Assembly (NCBI RefSeq): GCF_014764705.1
Contig: NZ_JACXXG010000029.1
Location: forward strand, 1 to 55,923
Direction of reading: 5' to 3'
Source of the DNA: Stutzerimonas kunmingensis
GTDB lineage: Bacteria > Pseudomonadota > Gammaproteobacteria > Pseudomonadales > Pseudomonadaceae
DNA length: 55,923 bases
This document shows, piece by piece, positions 45,079-55,880 of this stretch. The notes beneath the pieces were generated by a model that worked only from the letters and a program-made list of their open reading frames with translations, was not told the origin of the DNA and made no database searches. Made by a program: the position numbers and the translations under genes. Numbering within the stretch: position 1 is the first letter of the stretch; the number at the start of each line of letters is the position of its first letter.

Positions 45079-45822
45079 TCAGCTGACGGTGTAACCGTTA
45101 TCCACCACCCAGTCCTGACCGAACACGCCGCGCGCGCCCTGGGACAGCTGGAACAGGATGACGTTGGCCACCGCCGCCGACTCGAGAAAATGCCCCGGCA
45201 ACAGACGCTTGGTGACGCCCTCGGCGACCGCTTCAAGCTGATCGTCGTTGAGCCCCAGCGAGCCCCAGATGGCGGTGGCGGTCGGGCCGGGCGAAACCAT
45301 GTTGATGCGTACATCCAGCGGCGCGAACTCCACCGCCAGCGTGCGCGCCTGCGCCGCCAACGCCGCCTTGCTGGCGATGTAGGCCGCCAGCCCGGGGAAG
45401 GTCGAGCGGATCAGGAAGGTGCCGACGAAGACCACCGAGGCCGGCTTGGCCAGCTCGGTGCGCAACGCAGCGAAGGTGTTCAGCGCACCGGCGCCATTGA
45501 CCGCCCACTGCCGATCGAAGGCGGCCATGTCCAGGCCATCGGCCAGCTCGGCGATACCGGCGTTGGGCACCAGGTAGTGCACCGGTCCCATCTGCGCGGC
45601 ACGGCGCGCCAGCTGGGCCAGATCTTCAGCCGAGGTGACATCGCCGCTCAGCCACTGCAGCTGGTCGGCGTGGGTTTCCAGCAGCGGTTCGAGACCGCCG
45701 ATGCTGCGTGACATCGCCAGCACCCGAGCACCGCGCTGCAGCAAGGCCGCGCACAACGCCAGTCCGATTCCGGAACTGGCGCCGGTGACGACAGCCAGAC
45801 GATCCTGAAACTCGCTTTTCAT
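45079..45822 (-). CDS. Short-chain dehydrogenase/reductase
   Basis: A 247-residue NAD(P)-dependent oxidoreductase with Rossmann motif TGASSGIG (13-20), NAG in PNAGIAEL and catalytic YIASK. The residue 13 before the catalytic Tyr, normally Ser, is Thr. Three ATG codons in a row stand at the start; the third (45822) has the best spacing to GGAG. From memory, a 247-codon dehydrogenase frame has been reported beside the nos genes of P. stutzeri ZoBell, which this would match. The substrate is unknown. It lies between nnrS and the CZB receptor gene. Confidence 0.87.
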   Translation of the reverse strand: MKSEFQDRLAVVTGASSGIGLALCAALLQRGARVLAMSRSIGGLEPLLETHADQLQWLSGDVTSAEDLAQLARRAAQMGPVHYLVPNAGIAELADGLDMAAFDRQWAVNGAGALNTFAALRTELAKPASVVFVGTFLIRSTFPGLAAYIASKAALAAQARTLAVEFAPLDVRINMVSPGPTATAIWGSLGLNDDQLEAVAEGVTKRLLPGHFLESAAVANVILFQLSQGARGVFGQDWVVDNGYTVS

Positions 45823-45939
45823 CATCATCTCCGAGCTCGGCGCACGCCGAGTCACAAGCCGCCTCGCGGCAGCGGTTCTAAGGCTTGGTATTGACGAGCA
45901 GGCGCGACGGGCACCTGCCCCGGTGAAACGATTCGGTGC

Positions 45940-47130
45940 TCAGCCCGGATGGCCGTCGACCCGCGGTGCGACCAGCATCGGCGCGTAGCGCCAGACATAC
46001 AGGGCGAAGGCCGCCGCCCAGCAGGCCGCCGCTAGCCACAGACCGCCGACCGGCCAGATGACGGAGAGGAATACCCGCGCGGCCGTGCCCAGATTGAACA
46101 GCACGAAGGCGCCAATGATGCCCGCCGGCAACTGCAGCGGCCGGCCGGTGTGGCCGAGGGTCACGCGGGCGATCATCGCCAGGATCAATCCGCCCATGGA
46201 GCCGACGCTCAGCGCATGCAGCGAAGGGCTGGACTGCGCCAGCAGACCGAAATGCCAGAGCGCCAGGCCGAATGCCGCGACCACCAGCCAGAGCATCGCC
46301 AGGTGCAGCGACCAGAGCAGGCCGACCTTCCAGATACCGTGGTCGTACCAGCGCGCCAGGCGCAGCAGATGGCCGACGCCGATGGCGACGAACAGCAGGC
46401 CCAGCAGCGGATGCGGCTGCAGGGCGACGCCGAAGGCGTGCAGCAGCGCGACGATCCCGGTGCCCACCAGCAGGGCGACATCCAGCCAGACCCAGGGCTT
46501 GACCGCCTCGACCTTGCCCAGGCCGCGCTGAGTGAAGAACGGAATCACCCGGCCGCCGATCAGCGCCATCAGCGCCGCGACCAGCCACAGCCCGGCGAGC
46601 ACGCCCTGGCGCTGCAGCGCATCGTTGTCCTGCAGCAGGCCGACCAGGATCAGCACGTCCGCACCAAACATCAGCGTCAGTACCACCACGATCGGGTAAT
46701 TACGCTTCTGCCGTACGGCCCAGAGCATCCGCGCCATCATCCAGACCAGCGCCAGCAGGAACAGCAGGTCGAGCGGAGCCAGCCAAGCGGCCGGCAGGCC
46801 GAACAGCCAGCCCAGGCGCGCGGCCAGCCAGAGCATCGCCAACCCCATCAGGCGATTGCCGGACGGCGCCGTCTGGCCGGTCCAGGTCTGCACCGCGGTG
46901 AGCAGAAAGCCGGCGACGATTGCCATGGCGAAACCGAACAGCATTTCGTGACGGTGCCAGGCCAGCCAGCCACCGGTGGGCTGAAAGCCCGGCCAGAGCC
47001 CGGTCCACGCGGCGACCCAGAGCGGAATCGCCAGCAGCGCGAACAGGCTGCCGGCGAGAAAGAAGGGGCGAAAGGCGAGCCGCCAGATAGGCGGAACACT
47101 CAGGGCTTTTCGCCGATCGATAACTTGCAC
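45940..47130 (-). CDS. nnrS: NnrS family membrane protein
   Basis: A 396-residue, 12-helix inner-membrane protein of the NnrS family. It is hydrophobic throughout, with conserved His-containing segments such as WLAWHRHEMLFGFAMAIVAGFLLTAVQTWTG and RVTLGHTGRPL. NnrS is a heme- and copper-containing protein that relieves nitrosative stress and is induced by NO. The upstream box at 47250 suggests FNR/Dnr control. It is separated from the dehydrogenase gene by 117 bases. Confidence 0.93.
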   Translation of the reverse strand: MQVIDRRKALSVPPIWRLAFRPFFLAGSLFALLAIPLWVAAWTGLWPGFQPTGGWLAWHRHEMLFGFAMAIVAGFLLTAVQTWTGQTAPSGNRLMGLAMLWLAARLGWLFGLPAAWLAPLDLLFLLALVWMMARMLWAVRQKRNYPIVVVLTLMFGADVLILVGLLQDNDALQRQGVLAGLWLVAALMALIGGRVIPFFTQRGLGKVEAVKPWVWLDVALLVGTGIVALLHAFGVALQPHPLLGLLFVAIGVGHLLRLARWYDHGIWKVGLLWSLHLAMLWLVVAAFGLALWHFGLLAQSSPSLHALSVGSMGGLILAMIARVTLGHTGRPLQLPAGIIGAFVLFNLGTAARVFLSVIWPVGGLWLAAACWAAAFALYVWRYAPMLVAPRVDGHPG

Positions 47131-47458
47131 GGAAGGGCCTCCAGACTTTCTATGTCCGACAGCACAACGAACGCGCGCCGGACGAATGATCGCTCCCGTT
47201 TACAGGAGCCAGGATTACTTTCTACAGGGTAGGCGCCATCAACAGACTTGATTGCGATCAGATTTTCGCGGAGGCGGCGGGAAAGTGACGGTCGGCGCCC
47301 GGAGACCGCCTGCAGACGCACCGTTGCGGTGCGAAACGGCCACGATTATCGAGCATTGAGCCGCTTGGGCGGCTCTCAACGGCGACGGGCATGCGCCTCC
47401 CCGGCAGCGCGCAAGCGCCGTGTTAGGGGAGGCTGGCCGAGCGAAGTGGGCGCTTTGT
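47131..47458. promoter_or_regulatory. nnrS upstream region with FNR/Dnr box
   Basis: This 328-base gap between tatE and nnrS contains TTGATTGCGATCAG at 47250-47263, one mismatch from the FNR palindrome and 120 bases before nnrS. A small inverted repeat GAGCCG/CGGCTC (47358-47363 and 47370-47375) may relate to the end of the nos transcript. No gene is evident. Confidence 0.7.
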
Positions 47459-47641
47459 TTACTTGATTTCCTGCTTGACCGTCTCGGCCTGGGTGACGCT
47501 GTCGCCATCACTGACCGACTTGCGGAAGCCGCTGATCGCGCTGCCCAGGTCGGAGCCCAGGCCGCGCAGGCGCTTGGTGCCGAACAGCATGACGACGATC
47601 AGAAGAATGATCAGAAGTTGCCAGACGCTGATACCCATCAT
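47459..47641 (-). CDS. tatE: Twin-arginine translocase component TatE/TatA-like
   Basis: A 60-residue TatA/TatE protein with an N-terminal membrane helix ([15 protein letters not shown]), the hinge [14 protein letters not shown] and an amphipathic helix. The first of two adjacent ATGs (47641) is taken because GAGG is 8 bases upstream. It is the last gene of the nos unit, as in other P. stutzeri strains, and may support export of folded NosZ, whose precursor has a Tat signal. Confidence 0.92.
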   Translation of the reverse strand: MMGISVWQLLIILLIVVMLFGTKRLRGLGSDLGSAISGFRKSVSDGDSVTQAETVKQEIK

Positions 47642-47692
47642 TGTGCTTACCTCGAATGTGTCGGAAGACTGGTTGCGGCCACTGAGTACGCC

Positions 47693-48265
47693 TCAGTGCC
47701 CCTGGTGTGTGTTGTGTGTATCGCTGGGCATGTGCTCGTGCATGCCGCCGTGCTGCATGCTCGCTGCTTCCTGCAGCAGCGCCTGATCGATCTGTTCGAA
47801 ACGCAATACCCGGCCACCGTGTTCCTCGGCGAGGCGCATGGCGGCCTGCTCTTCGGCGAAGGTCGCCAGCGACGCACCCATGGCGCCCTTGAGCGACGTA
47901 CCGATCACATAGTAGGCGCTGGTTGCGTCGATCAGGTGACTGTCATCCGGCTTGTCCCAAACGCTACGGCCCATATCGTGTACATACAGCCTGGCATCGA
48001 GCAGACGGTTCTCCGGCTGCAGCCACCAGCCGAGCATCTCGGCCGTGGAACAGAACTTCTTCACGCTGCCCTTCTCCACCGCCTGACCCTTGGGCCCGGG
48101 GAAGTCGCTGATGATCATGCCGCAGACGTGACACTCGTCGGTGTCATGGAAGGCCACCGGCTCGAGCGATTGCTGGACCTCCTCCTTCTCGCCGCAGCCG
48201 GCCAGGCCGAAGGCGAGCAACATGGCCAGGAGCGTTCCGGCGCCGATGCGATGCAGTGCGTTCAT
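47693..48265 (-). CDS. nosL: NosL copper chaperone lipoprotein
   Basis: A 190-residue lipoprotein with lipobox LAGC (Cys24) and the NosL motif ECHVCGM. It binds Cu(I) and supplies copper for the CuZ site of NosZ. The C-terminal end is His-rich (MQHGGMHEHMPSDTHNTHQGH), likely another copper site. The start at 48265 has AAGGA upstream; the frame to 48583 is a nosY shadow. It lies 29 bases after nosY. Confidence 0.94.
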   Translation of the reverse strand: MNALHRIGAGTLLAMLLAFGLAGCGEKEEVQQSLEPVAFHDTDECHVCGMIISDFPGPKGQAVEKGSVKKFCSTAEMLGWWLQPENRLLDARLYVHDMGRSVWDKPDDSHLIDATSAYYVIGTSLKGAMGASLATFAEEQAAMRLAEEHGGRVLRFEQIDQALLQEAASMQHGGMHEHMPSDTHNTHQGH

Positions 48266-48294
48266 AGAGGGATTTCCTTTTCGATTCATGGAAT

Positions 48295-49125
48295 TCAGGT
48301 CAGACGCCGGCGAAAGATGCCGTACGCCAGCAGCAGCGACACGCCGATCCAGGCCAGCAGACACAGCCAGAGCACCGAGGTCGGCACCGGCAGATCGGCG
48401 CCCAGCGACAGCACACCCATGGCACTGCCGCTGCCTTCGAAGCCGGACAGGTTGATCAGGCGGTAGATGTCGGTGGGGTTTAGCAGCAGCAGCCAGGGCA
48501 GCAGTTCCGGGTTGAACTTGCCTTCGCTGAGCACCAGCAGCGCAAGCAGGACCAGATCGAACACCAGCACGAAGAGAAACCACACCCCGAGCGCCAGCCC
48601 GGCGGCGCTGGACTTCTCATTGACCTTGCCGCTGAGCACGTAGGCGAAGGCGAGGAACACCCAGCCGAGCAGCGTCGAGGAGATCATGAAGCGGCCGAAC
48701 GCCCAGAACAGCATGCCGAGCTCGACGCCTTCGACCAGCACGGCGATGGCCAGCGCCGCGCAGCCGAAGCCGATCAGCACCGCCAGGGCGAGGATCAGCC
48801 CGTGGCCGACGAACTTGCCGAGCAGGATCTGCCCGCGCCCCAAGGGATAGGTCAGCAGCAGCATCAGCGTGCCGCCCTCGTCCTCGCCGACGATGGCGTC
48901 ATAGGCCAGCAGCAGCGCGATCAGCGGCATGAGAAAGGTGGCCAGACTGGCCAGGCTGGCTATGGTCGCCGGAATCGAGGTGAAGCCAAGCTGGCCGGAG
49001 GCCGCGGCGCCCAGCCAGGCGATACCCACCGCGAGCACCGCGAAGAGCAGGCTGATGGCGAGCAGCCAACGGTTGCGCAGGCCGTCGCTGAGTTCCTTGC
49101 GGGCGATGTTCCAGACCTGGTTCAT
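48295..49125 (-). CDS. nosY: NosY, ABC transporter permease
   Basis: A 276-residue inner-membrane protein with six helices that forms the membrane part of the NosDFY complex. Typical segments are [27 protein letters not shown] and NPTDIYRL. With NosF and NosD it uses ATP to assist maturation of the CuZ cluster. Its start overlaps the nosF stop by 4 bases. Confidence 0.95.
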   Translation of the reverse strand: MNQVWNIARKELSDGLRNRWLLAISLLFAVLAVGIAWLGAAASGQLGFTSIPATIASLASLATFLMPLIALLLAYDAIVGEDEGGTLMLLLTYPLGRGQILLGKFVGHGLILALAVLIGFGCAALAIAVLVEGVELGMLFWAFGRFMISSTLLGWVFLAFAYVLSGKVNEKSSAAGLALGVWFLFVLVFDLVLLALLVLSEGKFNPELLPWLLLLNPTDIYRLINLSGFEGSGSAMGVLSLGADLPVPTSVLWLCLLAWIGVSLLLAYGIFRRRLT

Positions 49126-50048
49126 ACGCGACCCTCCTGGGCGCGCACATCACCGGCGCGCTCCATGTAATAGCGATAGAGGTCTTCCAGCGACGGCTGG
49201 TGGATCTCGATGTCCTCCGGCTCGCTCTCACCCAGCAGCTGGCGCAGCAGCACCAGCTTGTGGCCGTTGACCGCAACCACTTCCAGACTCGATTCGCTGA
49301 GACCGCGGGCGCTGTGCCCGGCATCGGTCCAACGCTGCAGCCAGCTGTCGCGCTCGCTGACGCCACTGGCACGGATGCGCACCGGCAGCCCGGCCTCGGC
49401 ACGCAGTTGCGACAGGCTACCGACGGCCTGCAGGCGGCCCTTGGCGAGGATCGCCGCGCGGTTGATGTGCGCCTCGACGCCCGGCAGCACGTGGGAACAG
49501 AGAATGATGCTGGTGCCGCGCTGACGCAGGCGGTCGATCAGCAGGTAGAGGTCCTGGGTAGCGATCGGATCGAGGCCCACGGTCGGCTCGTCGAGCAGCA
49601 GCAACTTCGGTTCGCCAAGCAGCGCCTGGGCCAGGCCGAGACGCTGGCGCATGCCCTTGGAATAGGTTTTCACCCGGCGATCGGCGGCATGGGCCAGGCC
49701 GACCTGCTCGAGCAGCTCATCCACCTGGCTCAGCGCGGCGCCCTTCAGGCGCGCGAAATGGCGGAGGGTTTCGCGGCCGCTCAACTGCGGATAGAAGGTT
49801 ACGTTCTCCGGCAGGTAGCCAAGCTGGCGACGCACCTGCGGATCGTTCAGCGCACGGCCCAGGACTTTCACCTGGCCCTCGCTCGGCGCGAGCAGGCCGA
49901 GAATCAGCTTCATGCTGGTGGTCTTGCCCGCACCGTTATGGCCGAACAACCCCAGCACCTCACCTTCACCGAGGTTCAGATTCAGATCGTGCAGCACGGT
50001 CATGCTGCCGTAACGCTGGCTTACGCCCTGGATCTCGACGGCGTTCAT
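49122..50048 (-). CDS. nosF: NosF, ABC transporter ATPase
   Basis: A 308-residue ATPase with Walker A GHNGAGKT (36-43), signature [16 protein letters not shown] and Walker [14 protein letters not shown]. It energises the NosDFY complex. It overlaps nosD and nosY by 4 bases on each side, indicating translational coupling. Confidence 0.95.
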   Translation of the reverse strand: MNAVEIQGVSQRYGSMTVLHDLNLNLGEGEVLGLFGHNGAGKTTSMKLILGLLAPSEGQVKVLGRALNDPQVRRQLGYLPENVTFYPQLSGRETLRHFARLKGAALSQVDELLEQVGLAHAADRRVKTYSKGMRQRLGLAQALLGEPKLLLLDEPTVGLDPIATQDLYLLIDRLRQRGTSIILCSHVLPGVEAHINRAAILAKGRLQAVGSLSQLRAEAGLPVRIRASGVSERDSWLQRWTDAGHSARGLSESSLEVVAVNGHKLVLLRQLLGESEPEDIEIHQPSLEDLYRYYMERAGDVRAQEGRV

Positions 50049-51358
50049 GACGTTGGTTCCTGCTTGTCAGTAAGGAGTTTTTCAGTGGGCAGCTTCATCA
50101 GCGGATGGCTGTCCTGTACGCCCGGCGACTTGACCACCGGGAAGGCTCGCTGCACCCAGCGCAGCACTTCGATGCTCGGGCTGTTCATCAGCAGGCGCAC
50201 CTGCGGATACAGCCAGAGCAGGCGATCGACGTTGTCGTTGGGTTCGTAGGCGACATCGCCCAGCCCGTCGTCATTGCGGTCCCAGCCCAGGTAGTCGCTC
50301 CAGTAGTTGCCACGACCGTCTACCGACCATTCCTGAGTACGGGTCGCCACGTACTTGACCTGCTGCTGGTTGCCGACGAAGGCGTTGCCGGAAATGCGGT
50401 TGTCTTCCGAGCCGGCGGTCAGGTGGATACCCAGCGAGCTCTTCTCGAAGTGGTTGTTCTCGATGGTGTTGAACAGCGAGTTGTAGATGAACAGCGCCTT
50501 GCCCTCACCGCCGCTGATCATGCTGTCGCCACCGGTATCGCCACGCTGCACGTCGCTGACGTAGTTGCCGGTGATGGTCGAATAGGTGATGTAGTTCATC
50601 AGGATGCCGTAGTTCTGATCCTGCTCGGAGCGGTTCCCCGTGACGATCAGCTTGCGGCTCTGCATCAACGCGTAACCAGTGCGGGTACGGCGGGTGATGT
50701 TGTCGATCACGCTGTTGTCGTTGGCGAACATGTAGTGCACGCCGTAACGCAGATCCTCGAGGACATTGGCCTCCAGATGATTGCCGTTGGAGGTATCGAT
50801 GTAGATGCCGTCGCGCGAGTTGCGCACGTGATTGCCGACGATGCGTGCGCCTTTTACCGCAAACAGGTGGATGCCGTTGCCGCGATCCTGCGAGCGAATG
50901 TTCACTTCGCCGTCGATCTCGTTGCCGATCACCTGCACATCGGCGGCGCCATCGACGAAAACGCCGAAGCCCGGCCCCTGCATGCGGTTGTTTCGAATCA
51001 GCACCCGAGGCGCGGCCGGCAGGACGAACACCGCCGAGTCCATCGCGGTGAGATCGGAACCCCAGTCGCGCAGCGTGCAGCCTTCGACGACAACGTCGGG
51101 CGCACTGATGAGCAGGCTGCTGCCCTGGCCCTGGGATCGGATGATGGCACCCGGCTCGCAACGCAGCTGCATTGAGTGCGCGATGCTGAACTGACCCTGA
51201 TATTCCCCAGCAGGCAGGCGCCAGCGATTTTCACCGTCGGGCTGCAGCGGCAGGGTTGTGATGGATTGTGGTGCCGCCTGAGCCGCACCACTCAAAAAAA
51301 GCAACAGCGTGACTGCTGCGGGGTATCGCGAAAAAAAATCAGCCTGAGCTTTGAACAC
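50045..51358 (-). CDS. nosD: NosD, periplasmic copper-site maturation protein
   Basis: A 437-residue exported protein that folds as a right-handed beta-helix with repeated NxI/NxxxxN turns (for example [18 protein letters not shown] and [16 protein letters not shown]). It docks on NosFY and delivers or inserts copper into NosZ. The start is taken as GTG at 51358, giving a good signal peptide ([21 protein letters not shown]) and the known NosD length; the ATG at 51451 would place 31 unlikely residues in front of it. Confidence 0.92.
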   Translation of the reverse strand: MFKAQADFFSRYPAAVTLLLFLSGAAQAAPQSITTLPLQPDGENRWRLPAGEYQGQFSIAHSMQLRCEPGAIIRSQGQGSSLLISAPDVVVEGCTLRDWGSDLTAMDSAVFVLPAAPRVLIRNNRMQGPGFGVFVDGAADVQVIGNEIDGEVNIRSQDRGNGIHLFAVKGARIVGNHVRNSRDGIYIDTSNGNHLEANVLEDLRYGVHYMFANDNSVIDNITRRTRTGYALMQSRKLIVTGNRSEQDQNYGILMNYITYSTITGNYVSDVQRGDTGGDSMISGGEGKALFIYNSLFNTIENNHFEKSSLGIHLTAGSEDNRISGNAFVGNQQQVKYVATRTQEWSVDGRGNYWSDYLGWDRNDDGLGDVAYEPNDNVDRLLWLYPQVRLLMNSPSIEVLRWVQRAFPVVKSPGVQDSHPLMKLPTEKLLTDKQEPTS

Positions 51359-51446
51359 TGCGTTTTGACCTTCTTCAGCTTGCAGGCGAAATGCGGCTGC
51401 CGGAAGGGTCGCGGCATCATGCCGAAACCCTTCGCGAAATGGCGAT

Positions 51447-51476
51447 GCCATCGCCCGACCGCAAACGGGCGATGGC
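51447..51476 (-). terminator. Hairpin between nosZ and nosD
   Basis: GCCATCGCCCG (51447-51457) and CGGGCGATGGC (51466-51476) form an 11-bp perfect stem with an 8-base loop, 9 bases after the nosZ stop. The lack of a U-run suggests an mRNA-stabilising or attenuating hairpin that favours nosZ over nosDFYL. Confidence 0.65.
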
Positions 51477-51485
51477 TGGAGCAGC

Positions 51486-53396
51486 TTACGCCGGCTCGAC
51501 CATCATGCGGCCGACCATTTCCATGTGCAGCGCGTGGCAGAACCAGCTGCAGTAGTACCAGTGCAGCCCCGGCTTGTCAGCGACAAAAGTGATGGAAGAG
51601 GTCTGCTGCGGGCTGATCTCCATGCTCACGCCATGGTTGACCATGACGAAGCCGTGGGACACGTCTTCGATCTGGTCGATGTTGGTGATGACCACGGTGA
51701 CTTCGTCGCCCTGCTTGACGGTGAATTCCTGCACACCGTACGCCGGCGCCATGGAGGTCATGTACACGCGCACCTTGTTGCCGTCGCGGATGACCTTGTT
51801 GTCGGCTGTCAGGTTGATGCCATCTTTCTCGGCCATCTTGACTGTCGGCGCGAAGAACGGATCGTTGCGGTCCCAGATCTTCTTGGTCTTGATCTGGTCG
51901 CGGCGGGCCATAATGCAGTCATGCGGTTCAGCGAAGGTCGGGCCGTCATGCACCAACTTCATCTCGTCACCGGAAATGTCGATCAGCTGATCGTTTTCCG
52001 GGTGCAGCGGGCCGGTTGGCAGGAAGCGGTCCTTGGAGAATTTGGACAGCGCCACCAGCCATTTGCCGTCGGCTTCGCTGGTTTCGCACAGCGAGGCGTG
52101 CAGGTGGCCCGGCTGGTAGTGCACGTCGAGCTTCTGCTTGATGTAGTTGACCTTCTCGCCCTTGTAGGCACGCACCGCTTCTTCCATGTTCCACTTGACC
52201 ACCTGGCTGTCGATGAACAGCGTGGTGTAAGCGTTGCCGCGACCGTCGAAGGTGGTGTGCAGCGGACCGAGGCCCAGCTCCGGCTCACCAACCACCACGT
52301 CACGTGGATCGGCCAGCTTGCCGGCGAACAGGTCGGGCAGCTTGTCGATGGCGATCATCGAGCAGGTTGGCGACAGCTTGCCGGCAGCGATGAAGTACTT
52401 GCCGTCGGACGAGGTGTTGCAGCCGTGCGGGTTCTTCGGCACCGGGATGTAACGGGTGAATTCGCTGTCCTTGTCGCCCTTCTTGCGACCATCGAGCACC
52501 GGAGACTTGGAATCGCCGAGGGTAATGAACTTGCCGGCCTTGATGGCCTTCTCGATGGCGTGGATGTCGAACACCACCACCCAGTCGCGCTCGTTGCGCA
52601 TCATGCCGCCCAGATCGAAGGCCTTCTCCGAGTTGTAGCAGGTGGCTGCGGCGAAACGGCCGGTGTAGTCGGCGTCGGTGTTGTCGAGGTTGCCGTCGAC
52701 AATCACCTGGAAGGCCATTTCCATGCTTTCCGCATCAATGGCGTTGTACATGGTGTAGCTGTTTTCATCCTGCAGGTCGAAGACCTTGCCATCGTTGGGG
52801 TGCGGGATGACGAACTCGGCGTTGGCAAACACGTACTTGGTGTGCGGCACCTTCTGCAGACGCAGACCGTGGATCGCTTGCACGTTCGGCACGGTGATCA
52901 TCTTGTCGCACTTCATGATGTCCAGACGGATACGTGCAACGCGGCTGTTGGCCTTGTCGTTGATGAACAGGTACTTGCCGTCGTACTTGCCGTCGGTCAT
53001 GGAGATATGCGGGTGGTGGCAGTCGCCGTTCAGGAACTTGGCGCTTTCGCCCATGATGGCGCGGCTTTCGTTGGTCAGACCCCAGCCGGTAGCCGAGTCG
53101 ACGTTGAATACCGGAATACGCATCAGCTCGCGCATGGACGGCACGCCCAGTACGCGCACTTCGCCCTGGTGGCCGCCGCTCCAGAAGCCGTAGTACTCGT
53201 CCAGTTCGCCCGGGCCGACTTCGATCTTGGAACGTGCTTCCTTGGCGGCGGCGGCAAAGGATTCACGCGTCATCACCGCGCCGCCGAAGGCCGTCGCAGC
53301 CACGGCCGCACCGGTCATCGCGGAGGCGCCGAGGAAGCTGCGGCGACTCAGGCCGCCCTTTTCCAGGGTCTCTGGATTCTTGCTCTTGTCACTCAT
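51486..53396 (-). CDS. nosZ: Nitrous oxide reductase NosZ
   Basis: A 636-residue periplasmic copper enzyme that reduces N2O to N2. The Tat signal contains RRSFLG (18-23), typical of clade I NosZ. The N-terminal propeller carries CuZ ligands, e.g. the His residues in DCHHPHISM. The C-terminal cupredoxin has the CuA motif [12 protein letters not shown]. The start at 53396 has AAGGAG nine bases upstream. It lies 71 bases after nosR. Confidence 0.98.
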   Translation of the reverse strand: MSDKSKNPETLEKGGLSRRSFLGASAMTGAAVAATAFGGAVMTRESFAAAAKEARSKIEVGPGELDEYYGFWSGGHQGEVRVLGVPSMRELMRIPVFNVDSATGWGLTNESRAIMGESAKFLNGDCHHPHISMTDGKYDGKYLFINDKANSRVARIRLDIMKCDKMITVPNVQAIHGLRLQKVPHTKYVFANAEFVIPHPNDGKVFDLQDENSYTMYNAIDAESMEMAFQVIVDGNLDNTDADYTGRFAAATCYNSEKAFDLGGMMRNERDWVVVFDIHAIEKAIKAGKFITLGDSKSPVLDGRKKGDKDSEFTRYIPVPKNPHGCNTSSDGKYFIAAGKLSPTCSMIAIDKLPDLFAGKLADPRDVVVGEPELGLGPLHTTFDGRGNAYTTLFIDSQVVKWNMEEAVRAYKGEKVNYIKQKLDVHYQPGHLHASLCETSEADGKWLVALSKFSKDRFLPTGPLHPENDQLIDISGDEMKLVHDGPTFAEPHDCIMARRDQIKTKKIWDRNDPFFAPTVKMAEKDGINLTADNKVIRDGNKVRVYMTSMAPAYGVQEFTVKQGDEVTVVITNIDQIEDVSHGFVMVNHGVSMEISPQQTSSITFVADKPGLHWYYCSWFCHALHMEMVGRMMVEPA

Positions 53397-53467
53397 GGGG
53401 TGTTGCTCCTTTTGACTCACAAACACAGGGGTGTGTTGGTTGCGAGCGACTCGCCGGCGGCGGGCAC

Positions 53468-55645
53468 TCAGGGTTCAACGACTTCAACGACGGGAATCAG
53501 GTTGGCGTCGGCCGGGGCCGGCTTCTCGCGCTTCTTGCGCTTGTTCTTGTTCACCAACGGAGGACACTTGTTCTCGTTGTGGTAGGTCATCTGGCAGTCC
53601 AGACAGTAGTGGCACTCGTTGTGGTTGATGTGCCCATCCGGATGAATCGCCTGCACCTCGCATTCATTGGCGCAGATCTGGCAGGGGTTGCCGCACTCCT
53701 TGCGCCGCTTGAGCCAGTCGAACAGGCGGAAGCGACCGGTGATCGCCAGCCCCGCGCCCAGCGGGCAGATGTAGCGGCAGTAGACCTTGCGGGTGAAGAT
53801 GTTCACCACCAGCAGCGCCACCGCGTACGCCACAAACCACCACTGGCGGTCGAACTTGAGCGTGATCGCGGTCTTGAACGGCTCCACCTCGGCGGCCTTC
53901 TCCGCCATCATCATCGACTCAAGGGAGATACCGAACAGCACCAGCAGGACGATGTACTTGATCGCCCAAAGCCGCTCGTGCACCGCGAAAGGCACGTCGT
54001 ACTGCGGAATCTTCAGCTTGCGCGCCGCCTCGTTGATCAACTCCTGCAGGGCGCCGAACGGGCACAGCCAGCCACAGAACACACCGCGCCCCCAGAGCAG
54101 GATGCTCGCCGCGGTGAACACCCAGAGGATGAAGATCACCGGATCGGTGAGGAACAACTCCCAGCGGAAGTCCTGAACCAGCGCATGGACGAAGGTCAGC
54201 ACGTTGACCACCGACAGCTGCCCCAGCGCGTACCAGCCGATGAACACCACGGTGAACACCAGATAGCCGTGACGCAGCCGCTTGAGGAAGGTCGGGTGCT
54301 TGGTCAGCTTGTCCTGCAGGAACAGGATCACAGTCAGCAGGCCCAGCGCGACGAGGATCACGCCGATCTGGAAGCTCTTCTGGTACCAGATGTTGACCCA
54401 CATCGGCCGGTTGGCCTCTTCGATGGCGGCCAGCTCCTCGGCGGTCGGCTGCGGGCGCTCGATGTACTGCTCGGGCATCTGATAGGGCAGCTCGAAGCTG
54501 GTGAACATGCCGCTGATCGGGCCGGTCTGGCGGCGCACCAGCAGCTCCAGCGTCCAGGGTGAACCGGGATCGAACGCCGCATGCTCGCGGACGATGAAGA
54601 TCGCCATTTCCCTGAAGTCGGGCATGCCTTCGGCATAGACGTCGTCCAGCCGCTGGAAGTCCATGTCGCGGAAGCTGATGACATTGCCGAACTGGCGCAA
54701 CTGGACCCGATCGAAAATGCCGCCGCGGACATAACCCGAGCCCTTGAACGAGTACTCACCGCTGCCCATCACCGCGACCGCATGCTCGCCTGGCTTGAGC
54801 TCGTCCATCAGCGTGCGGTAGTGCGCGTCGCCGAGCAGGGCGCGACCGATGGTCGGTGGGTTCAGGTGCGTGGCGTAGAGGTCGATGAAAGTGTCCTGCA
54901 CCTCCTCTGCCGCCGCCTCGTCGATGCCTTCGCCCTCGGTGCCCTTGAACGCCTCGTCGATGTCGCCCTTGGTCAGGTGCAGGCGGCGGATCGCGCCGTT
55001 GCCGGTCAGCTCGCTCCAGGTTGCCGGCTCGTAATAATCCGCGCGGACGGTGGCCGGTTTCTGCGCGACGCCCGCCTTGCTCTCCACCAGCCCCAGCGAC
55101 ACCGCGACGTCATGCGCCGCGCGCATGACGATCTCGTTGACCACCATCACCGTGACGGTGGCACCAGTGACCGCATCGATGGTGACCGCATTCTCGTCCC
55201 GCGAACGGCCGACAACCACGCGCTGGTCAACGTGGATACCCTGGTACTTGGCATTGAAGGCGTGCAGCTCTTCTTCGGGGATGCCGATCAGCAGGATCGG
55301 TTCATGGTGCTCGAGCACGTAGGCATCGACGATCACGCCCTGAGGGTCGAGCAGCACCTGCATGTTGATGGGTTTGCCGGAATAGGCGGGGATGTCCACC
55401 ACGTTGATGGACTGGAAGGCATAGCCAAGGATCTCGTCGCCCTTGGTGATCGTGCGGACCTGGTAGTCGCCCTCAGCTGCAGAGACGCTTGCGCCGGGGA
55501 AGAACTTGTCGAGGCGCTGCTGCTCGGCTGCATATTCTTTGGCCTGCAGCGACGATGCGCAGACGCTCAGGATCAGCAGAATGAAAAAGCCCTTGACCCA
55601 GGTACTGAACATACCGGCCAGCGACCAGATTTCACGGGAAGCCAT
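53468..55645 (-). CDS. nosR: NosR, membrane flavo-iron-sulfur protein
   Basis: A 725-residue protein needed for nosZ expression and for electron delivery to NosZ. A signal or TM segment is at about 13-33, a periplasmic FMN-binding domain contains DAVTGATVT, then several membrane helices follow with two CxxxCP motifs (CGWLCPFG and CRYICPLG). A C-terminal 8Fe-ferredoxin domain ([17 protein letters not shown] and [19 protein letters not shown]) faces the cytoplasm. Length equals that known for P. stutzeri. An FNR box lies 63 bases upstream. Confidence 0.96.
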   Translation of the reverse strand: MASREIWSLAGMFSTWVKGFFILLILSVCASSLQAKEYAAEQQRLDKFFPGASVSAAEGDYQVRTITKGDEILGYAFQSINVVDIPAYSGKPINMQVLLDPQGVIVDAYVLEHHEPILLIGIPEEELHAFNAKYQGIHVDQRVVVGRSRDENAVTIDAVTGATVTVMVVNEIVMRAAHDVAVSLGLVESKAGVAQKPATVRADYYEPATWSELTGNGAIRRLHLTKGDIDEAFKGTEGEGIDEAAAEEVQDTFIDLYATHLNPPTIGRALLGDAHYRTLMDELKPGEHAVAVMGSGEYSFKGSGYVRGGIFDRVQLRQFGNVISFRDMDFQRLDDVYAEGMPDFREMAIFIVREHAAFDPGSPWTLELLVRRQTGPISGMFTSFELPYQMPEQYIERPQPTAEELAAIEEANRPMWVNIWYQKSFQIGVILVALGLLTVILFLQDKLTKHPTFLKRLRHGYLVFTVVFIGWYALGQLSVVNVLTFVHALVQDFRWELFLTDPVIFILWVFTAASILLWGRGVFCGWLCPFGALQELINEAARKLKIPQYDVPFAVHERLWAIKYIVLLVLFGISLESMMMAEKAAEVEPFKTAITLKFDRQWWFVAYAVALLVVNIFTRKVYCRYICPLGAGLAITGRFRLFDWLKRRKECGNPCQICANECEVQAIHPDGHINHNECHYCLDCQMTYHNENKCPPLVNKNKRKKREKPAPADANLIPVVEVVEP

Positions 55646-55707
55646 CGAATTACCTGCTTGTACGGTTGGCGTAAGCGGATGGTAGGTGAGCGTCTACATC
55701 CCTACCC

Positions 55708-55721
55708 TTGATTGCAATCAA
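55708..55721 (-). promoter_or_regulatory. FNR/Dnr box upstream of nosR
   Basis: TTGATTGCAATCAA is a perfect and fully symmetric FNR palindrome, 63 bases before the nosR start. It should drive nosR (and nosZ by read-through) under anoxia or NO. Confidence 0.9.
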
Positions 55722-55808
55722 GGACTCCCCCGGCGACTGTTTTCGTTGTCCCATGTCAAAGAACACCATGACCGTGAACAAAGACGTTGTTATGACTAGC
55801 AGGCCGTT

Positions 55809-55837
55809 GAAAAAAGCCAGAGCCCGCGTGGCTCTGG
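55809..55837 (-). terminator. Rho-independent terminator at IS end, facing nosR
   Basis: GCCAGAGCC (55815-55823) and GGCTCTGGC (55829-55837) make a 9-bp stem. On the minus strand it is followed by TTTTTT. It would stop minus-strand transcription from inside or beyond the IS before it reaches the nosR promoter. Confidence 0.8.
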
Positions 55838-55880
55838 CAAAATGGCGGCCATCCTCTTCTGCCGAAGCCAGCCCAAGCCG

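Noticed and set aside
51525..53585. A 686-codon plus-strand frame opposite nosZ
   Set aside because: It is antisense to nosZ, which is unambiguous.
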